From: Ancylostoma caninum
Taxonomy: Eukaryota > Nematoda > Chromadorea > Rhabditida > Ancylostomatidae
Assembly: GCA_037903475.1 (NCBI GenBank)
Contig: JBAJFG010000201.1
Location: 310,001 to 374,000, forward strand
DNA length: 64,000 nt
Reading direction: 5' to 3'
Below, piece by piece: positions 21,526 to 33,888 of the stretch; position 1 is the stretch's first letter, and each line of letters opens with the position of its first letter. The notes beneath the pieces are model-generated. The model worked only from the letters and a program-made list of their open reading frames with translations, searched no databases and was not told the origin of the DNA. The position numbers and the translations under genes are program-made.

Positions 21526-22580
21526 AGGATGACTCTCTTTTGAAAATTGACGTCAGAAATAGTGTTTTCACAACGTCAAGTGTCAGGACGATTGAAGGAA
21601 AAATTTTCATCAAAGCCGGATCGCCCGAAGGGAGTGGACAAATCTATGCTGATCATGTTGGTGCTGGAGTGCCGACGTACGTGTATGAGGCGGCTAGGAA
21701 AAAAGTCATTGGTGCATTATTGCCTAAACTGCAAGATTCTCGTTACTTGACATCGAGGGCGATGTCATACCCGGGGGAGGACGTGTTGGGAAGAAGAGGT
21801 CAAATGGGCCTTCCCACCAAACGGGGCGCAACATAGTGATGCGCGGGAAATCCTGACTATTTGAGGATTGCCTGGCAGGGGAGTCTAGGCTCAATTTCCC
21901 ATTAAAAGTTCTTTCCCTTTTACTTGAGGTGCCCTCGACTCGCCCGACGACATCACCCCTCGACATCGTTTTAATCGTTTTTGACTGTGATCATTTACTC
22001 GTACTTCCATACACTCGCTTTTTCCTTTGTAAAGCTTTGAGTTTAATAAATTGGTTTTATCCCTCCGTGTCGTGACTGTGTCTTCGACTCTTTTATCGAG
22101 CGCTTTACTTCGATTTCGTGCGAACTGTTGGGCCACATCATCATAGTTAATATTAATTGGCATTTTATGTGCGTGTGTGTACGTGTGTGTGCAAGAGAAC
22201 CAATCACTGTCGCCAAAAACTACCGAAACCATCTTGACCTACGATTACATGACCGTACAAAGGAAAAAGAGGGGCAGGACAGTTTCATAACGAAGAGGAG
22301 GAACTAGGCGGACGAGGGATGACATGGATGAGGGTTGCGCCCGCATAGGATTCCCAATCTTCCCATGAAATACGTTCCCCAACCGCACTGCGGCGGCCGA
22401 GAGGGGGTATAGCATAGACAGGGGGGGGGGTGGTGGGTGGAGGCAGTACAGGGACCCGTTAGTAATCGGAGATGCTGGGAGCGAGAGGACTCGCGGCGCG
22501 CGGCAGGCTCCGGTCGTGGGTGGGGAACGTATCTCGTGCAACCCCCGCATAGATGGTGGAGAAGGTGAAATGAAACGAGC
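21526..22580. other. Unassigned interval
   Basis: An open frame on + at 21513-21836 has some protein character but no recognisable domain or splice context, so it is not called. GC-rich stretches occur near 22390-22530. Confidence 0.35.
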
Positions 22581-22589
22581 GTAGAGCTA

Positions 22590-22890
22590 TGTCAGAGGTG
22601 TGTCGGCGCTTGGTAGGGAAAGAGTTGCCGTTGAAGGGAGGACAGCAGTGAGAGCGATGCGCCGGCGCTCATTGGTGAGGGAAACGGTCCAGCGCTGTGA
22701 TAGGGGTGCGCCGGCGTTCACAAAATGGGGAAACACCTGGAGTCGGGTCCAACAGTGTGATAGGGGTGTGTCGGCGTCCAAAAGTGTGGAAACGCCTGGA
22801 GTCGGGTCCAACGGCGTGATATGGATGTACAGGCGTTCAAAAGTGTAGGAACCTCTGGAAACAGGTCCCAACGGTGAGAAAAGGGTATGC
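22590..22890 (+). repeat. 59-bp minisatellite fragment
   Basis: About four units (GCGCCGGCGTTCA, GGAGTCGGGTCCAACGGTGTGATA) preceded by GGTAGGGAAAGAGTTGCCGTTGAAGGGAG, which also precedes the units at 36784. This defines a subfamily shared by these two copies. Confidence 0.8.
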
Positions 22891-23079
22891 GGGTGTTCAG
22901 GTCCAATCCCAGTTTGCGCTTACTCGGTCAATTTGTACAATTTAAGTCCAGCAGAGCGAACCAAATGCGTTATCGCAAATTGTTGGAAAGGAGCTGTCCA
23001 TAGTGGGTCAATGGTTTCATGAACCGTGGTAAAGAATACTTCTTTGCGGATAGTGTCTGTTCATCCATCTGCATTAATC

Positions 23080-23450
23080 TTATCTGAGCAGAATGAAAAT
23101 AGAGAGCGAAACGAGCACGAAAAAAGCCTGAGAGTCTGGCGTTGGACGGACGATTAGGCTAGTCACATTAATTATAGGAATATGGGCACAACTAGTTGAG
23201 AAATCAGACCCGTTCTCTAAATGGAACTGAAGGCGATAGCTTGTGATATTCTTCGGTGACAAGTCATACAAACTCTCCTCCAATCGCAAAACAGCGGACC
23301 TTTTCGAATCTTTGCGTTGAAACGGTAGCTCGTCCGCGGGTGTGTTCCCAAACCGGATAAATCGTTCTCGGATCGCAGGATTGGAAAAGTCGTCATGGAG
23401 CGGTTACATTTCCGCCTGGATTCCATTTCCAACGGTTATATTCTTGGATA
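23080..23450 (-). pseudogene. C-terminal exon of an unrecognised anchored protein, with an apparent 1-nt frame break
   Basis: On the minus strand, about 23450-23393 reads IQEYNRWKWNPGGNVTAP. After a one-base shift near 23395 the frame continues through PAIRERFIRFGNTPADELPF to a hydrophobic C-terminus (QAFFVLVSLSIFILLR) and TAA at 23080-23082. Sequons (NIT, NGS, NVT) and a hydrophobic tail ending the protein suggest a secreted, GPI- or membrane-anchored product. Family not recognised. The frame break means a decayed gene, a sequencing indel, or unseen splicing. Confidence 0.4.
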
Positions 23451-23639
23451 CGGCTTAGAAAACCGGCTCAAAAGACGCACCGAGTCATGTTACTGTCTCA
23501 AAAAGCTCATCGGTTCAAGGAATAATGACGATGTTCATTCTGAAGCGATTCCGAGCTATCCGGAGGAAACGGTCGTAAATTCAGGTGTGCAGTGTGCAGT
23601 GTGCACCAATTGCACCAGTCACTGAGATTATTTGACACC

Positions 23640-26600
23640 TAAGGCTACGGTAGCACAAATGTGGTTAGTGAAGAACTGTCATTCTGTGCCGCCGAGTCTG
23701 ATGCGAGCCTAAAAAAGTCATGGCAAAGGCTTCAGCACAACTGTGTCTATACCAAAATAGCGAAAGTTCTAAAATCTGTATCACAGAAGAAAATAGCAGT
23801 GTTGGATATCTGTAGAAGCCTTGTTCACGGAGATTACAACTTTTTTCCCTAGACGTATTGGAGCCAACAAAATACAGTCACGGAATCACCCTAGTATCGA
23901 TTGTAAAGAACTCTTTTGCTCCACATATCAATTTTCAGAATTGTTTGTAAGAGATTTCCATGGAATTCTGTCCATGCTCTGCTTCCAGTTTTCAGCGCCG
24001 ATGAACAAAAGAATGAAACACAAGATGTCATCGAACAAACTGTCTGTTCTGTTTGTTTTCCTGTTGGTTATCTCATTCTTTTATTGATTCATTATCCATA
24101 CCTGACATGAGGTTCACTGTAAAGAAAACCAGTGAATGGAAATTGTTAGAAAGAAAAAAAATCGAAAAAAAAAGATGAGGACCACCTGTAAGACAAACAC
24201 TCTTGCGAACACCGGTCATATGCTAGGGGTTGTACTTAACGGATATTCTCACTTTATTCTGCACACCATACGTTGACCCTAACGATTCACTACTACGTTT
24301 ATTATTATGTATTGGGCTGGAAAATCTTCGTGCGGTTTTTTCAACTCAATTTTTTAGGAGGTTTCGAACAAAGTTCGATAGAATATGGCCACTCATTTCT
24401 TGTCGCATGAAATGTGACCCTTCAATTCGACAAGAGCGTGCATCTCCGAACCTCCAACTGTTCTACTACAGTAGTGGAAGAAATGCAGGTCAAGCTGCTG
24501 GGGATGTTGAGAGCGTCTAAATGGAAGCCATTACCATTGAAGGAATAGCGGATAAGTGGATGTCTGCTCCAGAGAGGTCGATTTTGAGATGGAGGATGCA
24601 CCTTGTTCTGCACTCACAGTTCGTAGAATTATGAGACGATACTTTGCAAGAACTTGCTGCAGATGTGAAGGAGAAGTACTGCGGATTCCACTTCGTGAAA
24701 ATACACTGAATGCTCAGGAAAACCATACAAACTTATTGTCCGACCCAATACATGGTTCTCAGAGATAGTTGCACATTTTGCACTCCATCATTATTTTGTT
24801 TCCCATTCTTCTTTCTTCTTTGTAACCTTCTTTCTGACTCTGTCATAGTATTAAATCATAATAAGTCAGATGACTCCTGCTAACTTCCAGCAACGCAATC
24901 CCTTCCTCTGATTTCTTCTAATCAGTCGATTTTTTGTCGTAGTAATAAATTCGTTAAATTCGTAGTAATAAATCAATAATAAGTAGTAGTATTAGTAATA
25001 GATTCGTAACAAAATTCGTTAAGCGAGAAGAAATGGCAATGCAACTTACACGCTTAAAACTACTGGCAAAGATCTGGAACTGGAGCTTTTTGCTTTATTT
25101 GATGGTAGCAGTATCTTTACACGAGCTTCTGAAAATAAGCCAGAGGAGGTAGATCCTTCTCAAAGGCAGTTGCAAGACGGTATAACCCATTAGGCGAAAT
25201 ATAATTGCGCTGCTCGACTTTCCGTGAGCTCAGCCTACCAGCCATGTGGTTCTGCGATGTAGGGCGTTTGGGGCGATCCCTCGGCTGTCATTATCGGCAG
25301 ACGGAGTCTGGGTGCATTCCTTGCAGTTGGTGTACCATCGGGGTTTGCATCTAATCGCCTAACAGAGCAACTCATCAGCTCTCCGACTGAAATTCTAGCG
25401 CAGAGATGGACATCAACTTGATGTATTCATGTTTTAAAGGGTGTGTGATTAGAAACTATTCGAGAAAGTTTTTTTTTTGTAAAAAAAAATTGGACAGGTA
25501 GTTTGGTCATAGTCATTTTCGTGATTGCCGAATGAATGAAATATCCGAATAAGCCTGAAACAATTCTTTGGGTTATCAAAACATCCAAATGAATAAATTA
25601 TTCGAATAATTTGTTTGTGCGAATGCCACTATATTGAAAATTTTTGTATATCATCCCATCTCATATCCCTGAAACAGTGGCGCACGAAGGCAGGCCTCTG
25701 AGTTGGTTCGCTGAGTTTTCATAATTACTGTATGAAATGAATGAAAATATTACATGCGCTTACTATGCATTGTTTATTTTTTTATTATCTTCAAAATTAT
25801 CAGATATTCAATGTTGTTATTATTGAATATTCAATATTAAAATTAGTATTTCAGAAATCTTATTATTCCATCTGGGTCCACGGAGTGCGGAGTTGCCACG
25901 CCGATTCCAGCGATATACAAAAATTGTATAGAAAACGTCTTTGAACCAATCTCCCGGGACTGGCCCTCTAACATTCCGCTAGGACGAATTGGCGTGTGAA
26001 ACCGTTGATCTTCTCAATTGGACATGCTAAGACACGTTGGCCACCCTGCAGTCGTGGCGGGTAGCTGGCACAGCTTGGAGCGATCCGCTTCCCGGCTCCA
26101 AGCAGCAGATGCTTTGACCTTTCGAAAACGGGTCTTTTATACCTATTGATGTACGTTACTGGGACCAACATTGGGAGGAGGTCTGAGATATGACGATACC
26201 TCTACCACGCGAAACGAGGTGGGCCTCTTCCTTAAAATAGGGTATTTGGTGCTATTTCCTGCACTGGAATGGGACTCGTAGAGTAGATGGATTGCTCTAT
26301 TAGGCAGTTAGACCTAGATGTGAGCCCTGATGTGTCACAGTACACCACGTGGAAGGCAGGCGTCCAGATCCCATCAGCCTGTATTGAGAGCCGAGGAGTG
26401 GTACTTCACCTCACCAGCACAGAGCTCCATAGCTGATAGGCGGAAAATATATCAGTCTGGGCAATTTTCATCCAGTGGTCGACACCGTTTATAGTCTATA
26501 GAACATCTGAGGTGAAACTTTTTCCCCTCCAAAAATTTGGCTGGAGAAATGTGATCCTTTGGCAACAAGCCACGAGAAAAACTATAGCAGCATGATACAT

Positions 26601-26720
26601 ACTTTCCAATTCGAACGGTCTTTGAACAACTGACCACAGGAATTCGCTCCACTCAGCTATGCAGGGCAACAACATGTCAGGGACGTACATCTACAGGGCA
26701 ACGACATGTCAGGGACGTAC
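23640..26720. other. Long interval without a supportable gene
   Basis: AT-rich. A solo element end (ATTGGGCTGGAAAATCTTCGTGCGG, about 24311) resembles the reverse complement of 30660-30700 and looks like a mariner-type terminus. No exon chain could be built. Confidence 0.35.
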
Positions 26721-26725
26721 ATCTA

Positions 26726-27413
26726 TTAGGTTGGTCCGAAAGTCTTGCACCTAATTACATACTTTTTCCAAAAAAAAATGTCAAATTCATTATGAATATA
26801 TATCAATCATCAATGAATAGATATTAATCACTTTCATGATCCACGAGGTAGGGCTAACTCTTTGCTAAAGCATCAGCTCCAGAAGTCAAGAACTCTAGTA
26901 GCTGCGAGTCTAAGAAGCTTGGAATCTCACCTTTCGGTTTGGTCCAATCACCGAATTTCTTTTCTCGTACATGCAGCCTCAGGGCCCGAGCAAGTGGTAT
27001 TCAAACGGAGTTAAGTCAGGAAATGAGCAGATCGTGGTAGATCCTCCCAACTTAATTCGGCAATTTTTTGGTGGGTGAGCTTTGCCACGTGAGGTCGGGC
27101 GATGTCATGAAGTGGAGCAACATGGTTGATTTTCCCCGCTTCAGGCGAGTTGCGTCTGCCAATTTTCTGTAATTGAGAACAGTAGACTTAGGCAGTCACG
27201 GTGTCAGCAATTCTCGATACAGCATTCTCTCGGAATTCCACCAACAACAATCATCAATTTTCTGTAATCCACCGCTTCGAGATGTCTGGCGCTTATTGTT
27301 CGGCTGCAGCCAGGTGTATCCTACAGTTCACATGTAGTGGTATTTTGATTCAGAATCTATGGAATTCTAGATCCTAAAAAATATCTTGGTGCAAAACTTT
27401 TGGACCAAATTAA
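26726..27413 (-). mobile_element. Mariner relic (688 bp), reverse orientation
   Basis: Terminal inverted repeats TTAGGTTGGTCCGAAAGTCTTGCACC and GGTGCAAAACTTTTGGACCAAATTAA, flanked by TA (26724-26725, 27414-27415). The interior (about 26920-27000) is the reverse complement of the transposase stretch of the element at 41854 (encoding YxREKKFxDWTK). Reading frame destroyed. Confidence 0.85.
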
Positions 27414-27432
27414 TACGAGTATTTGCATTAAT

Positions 27433-27715
27433 AAGGGGCGCGTGTGGCGCAGTGGTAAGAGGCTCGCTGTGCACGCACACGATCAAAAGGTTCGATCCCG
27501 CCCGAGGCCAACCAAGCCTTCCATCCCTCCGGGGTCGATAAATTGGTACCAGAGGAGTCTGGGAGGATGAAGCACTGACTTGGTACATCGGGTTCCCCCC
27601 GCAAGTCATTGTACAGGGCACATACGCATTCAACGCCTCTACGATGCTCAGATGAAGTCGAATGCGTGGCGCATCCCTCGTGACGGGATTGATTAACGCC
27701 GACCACTTTATCCTT
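27433..27715 (+). mobile_element. tRNA-derived SINE with 13-bp target duplication
   Basis: The head resembles a tRNA: A box TGGCGCAGTGG (27445-27455) and B box GGTTCGATCCC (27489-27499), as needed for Pol III transcription. About 215 bp of unrelated body follow. TATTTGCATTAAT is present at 27420-27432 and again at 27716-27728, a perfect 13-bp target duplication as made by LINE-type integration. Acceptor pairing is poor, so it is not a tRNA gene. It inserted next to the end of the mariner relic. Confidence 0.88.
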
Positions 27716-27728
27716 TATTTGCATTAAT

Positions 27729-28540
27729 CTGTGAAAACAAGAGTAGCTTGGCAAACAGCATCCTGAGCAGGTAAAGAAACAGCCTCATTTATGAAGATTT
27801 TACACACCCTAAAGAATCTTTCGAGGAATATACTCCCGCTCCATCCGCTCCTGCAGCTGAGGAATTTCTGCCATGTAACATGAGAAATTCCACCCTGACA
27901 TGGCAGAAACTCAGATTCAACCCAGAGACAGTCGCCACGCTATTGGCCAGTTGGTCTAGCAGTACCAGGCGACGGTACGCATCTGCTCTAAGGTGATAGG
28001 GTGAATACGTGGTGTCACTTAAGATGGCCCACAGAGAAGGCTCACACGTGACTTTGTGCAACTTCCTCTCATACCATGCTAACTGTAAAAACGGCTTTAG
28101 CTTCGCAACAATAGCATATCATAAAGTCGCCTTAACCACAGTATCCGACCTCACGCTCGACATAAAATGGAGGGAGAATCCTCCCATAGCCAGGACTGTG
28201 AAAGGCATTTTTCGCAAAAAGCCTCCAGAGGCACTACATGCTACAAGTTGGAACGTAGACTCTGTACTACATAGAATGCTTATGTTTACTAGGAGATAAC
28301 CACAAGTTGTCGCTAAGAGCGGTTTCTCACAAATTAGCCATCTTGTTGGCTCTGTGCTCTACGAGGAGGGCATCCGAGAATTATCCTTTCTTCACAAAGA
28401 AAAGGGGCACTGGATATTTCACCAACAGTACTGCAACAAAACAACGAGGAGTGGTCTCCCTTGAAAAGCCACATATGGAAAGATTCCCGATGATTCGAGC
28501 CTCTGTCCATTGAAAACACTTACGGACTTCCTCGTTAACA
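27729..28540. other. Unassigned interval
   Basis: No gene supported; includes an imperfect palindrome (GGAATTTCTGCCATGT...ACATGGCAGAAACTC, about 27850-27915). Confidence 0.35.
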
Positions 28541-28542
28541 CT

Positions 28543-28795
28543 GCCGCTATAGTCCTCGAGGACTGTAGCACCTTGCGTCGCCGTCGCCGGCGACTGTGAG
28601 GCCGATACGCATTGATTGTGGGCGGAGCGGCGGCGGCGGCCGCCGTCGCCGGCGACTGGCGATCGCCAACATCGGCGGCTGCCAATGTTGGCGACTGTGA
28701 CGTGGGTATCGATTGTGAGGGGTCACCAACATTGGCGGCCGCCGTCGCCGGCGACGGCGACGCAAGGTGCTGTACTCCTCGTGGAGTATAGCGGC
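28543..28795. repeat. GC-rich foldback MITE with about 50-bp terminal inverted repeats
   Basis: The left arm (28543-28594; GCCGCTATAGTCC...AGCACCTTGCGTCGCCGTCGCCGGCGAC) and right arm (28745-28795) are near-perfect reverse complements; the middle has further CGCC/GGCG palindromes (GCCAACATTGGCGGC). No coding content. Confidence 0.8.
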
Positions 28796-29005
28796 TACCT
28801 AAGACCGAGACACTGCGACGAGGGGGAGACGCATTATTACGATCCTATACGCCACCACATAGAGCCACATAAAGCACATAGTAGCGCGATAGATCAAGTC
28901 GATTTTGAGTGAGGCAGAGGTGGATACAAGCCTCCGAGCGCATTCTGCTCGTTCAGCGAGCACTTCTAAAGCATTGCGCTTCGGAACCTCATTGGCCACT
29001 ATAAT

Positions 29006-29186
<181 letters not shown>

Positions 29187-29726
29187 TTATATATACAGAT
29201 ACAGATTACTATGACCCCAATTTCTTCGCGTTAACCACGCAGGCCACAGCAGCTCGTCATCGATCTGACTTATCTTTTTAACTGCATTTGCATGGAATTA
29301 CATATCTAAAGGCTCTGACAACAACAGGTGGTCCCAAAAATAGAGGCCGGGACCCATAAAGATACGAGCTTTCAATGTTGACCAGGTAATGATCAGAAAT
29401 GTCTCAGAAGCAGGACCATGTTCTAGAAGGAAGGGAGAAAATACGAAACGGTCTATATAAATGTTAGCAGCTAGGTTGGATGCAGGTAAATATGTTTCTG
29501 GGGTTTTTTTGGGAATTATATTGGGGTTGAGGAATAAGTTCGTTTCGTTTTTTATGAGCATAGAAACCATTAATTTCCATGAACATTGCCAACCACACCG
29601 AATGAGTTGCATAGCTGCTTTCCTCTTCTATTAATGTTGCCAGAGATAGGGCAGCTTGTCAGCTCCATGTCCACGAGAAATTGCTTTGTTTGAGACGACA
29701 TGATCTGTAGCAAGCAAGCGAGGTGT

Positions 29727-30446
29727 AGGTCGTATGGCGCGATTCTTTAGGTGGCACTATGGACAGCCTGAGTCTATGGCGCGCTACTACCACCCGATTA
29801 CGGTCATGCGTCGCGGTTTGCCTGGATCTGCCAGGCGGAGCAACTCGTCCGTACTTCCTACATTATCCTACCATAGAATAGAGCGTACACACTTGCGGGT
29901 ACCTGTATGTAAAGAATTTCTGGAACGAGGTTTCAATTCTATATGCTCTGCACTTTTACATATAACTGATAGAGTTTTGACTGAACTAATATTTACTTGG
30001 ACCAAATTGACGCCAAATATTGGACTTGAGTAGGAGTCATTTCCAGCACCTCTGAAATATTCCTGAATTTCAGAAAGCCATAAGTTTGGGTAATTCGCCT
30101 GATCAGTAGCATGAAAAATCTATATATTCAAAGTGCTCGTTTGGTTGTTTCAGAAAGCTTTTTATTTGAACAGAGTAATCTGTAGCCTTCCATAAAACAG
30201 TACATTCACTTGGGTATTCGAATAAGCTTGATGTCCGAAACATTTGTTCATCCGTGTATCCTAAAAAGCACAAGTACAGCTAGTTCAATGCTCTTCTCTA
30301 CGGTCGGATGATGGTTGCATGGACGAGTTGCCCTGCCAGGCAGACCCAGGCAAACCGCGACGCGAGACAGCATACCGGGTGGTAGGAGCGCGCTCAGATC
30401 ACGTCTGCCTATAGTGCCACCCGAAGAATCGCGCCATACGACCGCC
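29727..30446. mobile_element. Foldback element with about 125-bp terminal inverted repeats
   Basis: The left arm 29727-29850 (GGTCGTATGGCGCGATTCTT...CGCGGTTTGCCTGG...GGAGCAACTCGTCC) matches the reverse complement of 30321-30446. The central 470 bp is AT-rich and non-coding. Typical of a long-TIR MITE; no target duplication identified. Confidence 0.8.
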
Positions 30447-32740
30447 CCCCAGCCATATTCAATCCAGGAGTGAAGTTAAACGGTAGCCGCTGTCGGAGAG
30501 GTTCATCTTTGTCGATTAGCAGGGTCACATTCAATGCAGTAGAAAACAAGGCAAAGCGAGAACTGAGAACGAGATTGATATGGTTGCAAAGAGCAAATCA
30601 AAGGCTGAAAAATGACAGCAAGTCGAGCAAAGTTCAAATCAGCGTGAAAAAAAAATGTTGAAAAAAAACCGCACAAACTTGTTCTTCAACCCAATAGATA
30701 GCGAAAAATATCAATTACATAGTTGGATAGAGACAATGTTTGGTGACGCCGCAGAACAATAGTCGATTTTCAACATGAAGTTTTGTGGAAATTCTTATTC
30801 ACTGGGGAGATTCGAAAACTACACAAAAATCTTTGCCTTCGGTCAGTCCGATGGAAAAGGCGACGCTGCTAGTGCAATACTTGCTGTTCCACCCTCTCCT
30901 TCCACCCGCGTGTGAGATTTTACTCATTCAACCTTGCGGTTCACCCCTAGCGAGAAAAGTTTAGACCATCCCGTGTTTGTTAAACGTGTGCTCATACTGA
31001 TATAAAGCGTGTGCGAGGGCCATTTGAAAAATTTCCGAAATCACCACCAAGGAGTTGTTCTGTTCCAAAAATTTCGGGCAGTTCTGTTCGAGAGTCCTTT
31101 AATTAATTGAATAATTGGATTGACTGTGAATAATGACAAGTGGATCAAATCAAGCAACTGTGACAGAGCTCAATTGCAGAGAAGTGCTGAATTTAAGTGG
31201 TCTTTAATTTTTCTTAAGAAGACCACAAGTTAACCGAACACCGCTCGGATGCTGGTTTTGGAGGATCATCATCTTCATTTTTCTGCCATAGTTTCTGGGT
31301 TCTGAAAATCAAGCGTGGCTGGGCGCGAGAAAACAGCAGGGCATGTGCAAAGTATTAATATTAGGCAAAGGTGACCTCATCAAAAAAGATGAATGGAGTC
31401 GTTGACAAGGTCTTGACAGATAGAATACAAATGCATGCTAAATAAGGGTGCCTAGAGCGTCTATCATGAGTCATTAATTTTCATTTTTCCAGTCGAACTA
31501 ATCAAAAAAAAAAAAGGTTTTCAAAGACGGGTGCCGCATTTGCTCAATCACGAACAAAATGCAACCCAACATGAAAATCAGAAAATTTTTTTGAATGGTT
31601 GAAATGGATTTTGGAGAGAAGCTGTGATCCATGTTGAAGATTGGATTACGCGCTACACTGTGGTCACAAAAGGTCCAATGAAAACAGTAGCTTAGCCACG
31701 AGGAATAGATTCTGAAGAAGAAAGTACCACTCACTGAGGTGGAATGGTGAAGGCGTCTGTTTTTGGGAGTTCCAAGGGAATGATGGGAAAGCCATTGCAA
31801 GTAAAGAATAGCGGAAATTTTCAGAAGCTTTAGCTGTGGTGATCCGATAGGAAGGCGCGGATTTGAATAGAAAAAAAGAATTCTCCTTCCATGTCAGCAT
31901 GACCGCTCAAGCAGGTTTTATGGCTCATCAAGAAACTTCCAATAATGAAATCCAAAATCCCAATCCATTCAACAGTATCTCTGCATTGGCTTCTTCGTAC
32001 ATATACCTAATTTTGGATCTCAACATTTGTCCCTCAAGTCCAAGATTCTGATCAAGAGACGAGTTAATCGTGGCTTTATCCGGTTATTTAAGTACTTCGA
32101 AGAAATTATTTCTAGATAGAGAATGAAAATTTAAAAAACAGACCAACCGCTTGCGTTGAGCATCAAGGGGACTGAGTTGTGAAATAAAATATTGATTGCA
32201 CCAGATTTGTTTTGTTTTCATTGTCATTCCGGAACCGTGCTCGTATGAGCAGATTGCCGGGTGTCAAAGCCTCCTCAGACGTTCGTGAAGGAGTCCCGCA
32301 CTACAAAATGGTATCTCCCGCTCGAGGGTGAGCAGAGTCATCAGAAATTCTGAGTTTTTCTCCAAAAACATCTTGATTTTTTTCCCGCAAACTCCAGCGG
32401 GAGACTGAATTTTGGCTTGAAAATGATAACAGTATCATGTAAGTAGTAGTATAATGCGGAAGACCGAGTTTCATTTCGAAAAGTGATACCAGTGATATCA
32501 GCCCCGAAACTGAGACAACAGAAGAAATAAAAACACGTTTTGAATCATGGGTCACCCATGTGCTTCCTGCGCCAACACTGGCTGCTATAAGGGGAGTCGG
32601 AAGCGTTTCTGCACCCGGGTCCCACGCATCTCGCCGGCCTTTGCAGTGAGCCACGTCCTCAACCAGGCCTCAATACATAGGCCAGCCTAGTCCGATGGGA
32701 CCCCCTTTCAAAGGGGAGAGTAGACTAAGGTATACCTGCA
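30447..32740. other. Interval without a supportable gene
   Basis: Contains a mariner-type end in reverse (about 30660-30700, AACCGCACAAACTTGTTCTTC) and mostly AT-rich sequence. Exons for the hydrolase domain of the minus-strand peptidase-like gene would be expected on this side but were not found. Confidence 0.35.
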
Positions 32741-32743
32741 ACG

Positions 32744-33034
32744 CAGTGGCGGACGCAGAGGAGGGGGGGGGGCAGGGGGGCGCACCTCCCCCCCCCCGAG
32801 AATGGGTCGCCAAATTTTTAAAATTACTTCACAATACAAATAAAAATCTTGGACTAGTTTATTTTTAATTGTTTGTTTCTATTATTTTGATATAATTTTT
32901 ATTAATTATTTATCATTATAATTAAGATTTTTATTAATTTTATTAAATATTAAGTGGGGTCACCGCCGTTTGGGTCCCCAGAACGGCGGTGACCCCACTT
33001 TTTTTTCCAACCTCTTCCGCCCACTTTCTGCGTC
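32744..33034. mobile_element. hAT-type MITE containing a perfect hairpin
   Basis: Starts CAGTGGCGGACGCAG, has G/C runs and the CCAAATTTTTAAAATTACTT interior of the copy at 3755, and ends near ACTTTCTGCGTC. Inside lies a perfect 19-bp stem (32952-32970 with 32982-33000; AAGTGGGGTCACCGCCGTT) with an 11-nt loop. Confidence 0.6.
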
Positions 33035-33039
33035 TGAAT

Positions 33040-33074
33040 GACGGGGTATCACTGCTGCACAGTGATACCCCGTC
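33040..33074. repeat. Perfect 15-bp stem-loop
   Basis: GACGGGGTATCACTG, loop CTGCA, then its exact reverse complement. Sits right beside the hAT-type MITE end; origin unknown. Confidence 0.85.
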
Positions 33075-33579
33075 CCCCTGCCACCTCTTGATAACTTTTA
33101 GCAAGTGTGAGTTACAATTCCGCGCCAGTCTCCACTTGATCCCGCAACAAAGCCAAAATGATGTCTTCCGTCGGTGCACCGGATTTTGCCTCGAAAATGA
33201 TAAGAGTTCGTTTTCAGGGGGACTCCGGCACAAATGTTTGAGTCAGTCCAGTTTCCGCTCAAGCAAGGACAAGACCAGGATTACAGTCTTGCCAACTGAG
33301 GCTTACCATACGCAATAGGACCGCGACAGCGTACCACAACATGAACATCACGGACAAATATAACAGGGAAAGACACGTGAGATAACGAACAGGTTACGTC
33401 TTAGAAGGAACCCAGCACGTGAGGAATGAAACAGCAGAACATCTAGTACTAGCAACAGCTTGTGAGAGGACGAAACCAACACGAGAGGGTAAAAATACGG
33501 CAAGTGAGTGGACGAACAGAGTTCGAGTGGGTGGATCAATGAGTTCGAACCCAATGTAGCTGGGGTCGGACCAGGAGAG

Positions 33580-33888
33580 TGTCTGAGTTGCGGAGAATAA
33601 AGGTTGAAGACTTATGGTTAATTCTATGATATGTTTTCCTCCTGAAATGTAAGTTTTACATGTGTTTAACGTACCAAATCCTTCCTTCAGAGGAAATGTT
33701 TCATGAATAACTTGTGGTAGGACTGCGGCAGCAAGTTCTTCGTCATAGTTTTCGTCTCTCAGAATTTCAACCACTAAACATTGTCATTATAGCTAATCTG
33801 GTTACCGACTATAAAAACCTTAATTTTCACTGTTTTCCACTTTTCCGTGAACAATTTCGCCGAGATAGTAGTGTGGATGTGCAGGTCC
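33580..33888 (-). CDS. DPP4-like exons 10-12
   Basis: Exon 10 (33888-33831) follows TTCTTACAG and begins GPAHPHYYLGEIVHG, continuing the CE|GP junction of exon 9 in phase 0; donor A|GTGAAA. Exon 11 (33773-33675) encodes VEILRDENYDEELAAAVLPQ and HETFPLKEGF, ends G|GTACGT. A TTTCAG acceptor only 33 nt on (33642) leads to a segment (HIIELTISLQPLF) that fits the start of the next strand. The 33-nt gap is also open, so it may be coding rather than an intron. The exon 12 end is uncertain. Confidence 0.7.

Noticed and set aside
21513..21836. Plus-strand ORF of about 107 codons
   Set aside because: No domain recognised, starts inside a dispersed repeat and has no splice context.
27435..27506. A functional tRNA gene
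   Set aside because: A and B boxes are present but the acceptor stem does not pair, and the whole unit is flanked by a 13-bp target duplication; it is the head of a SINE.
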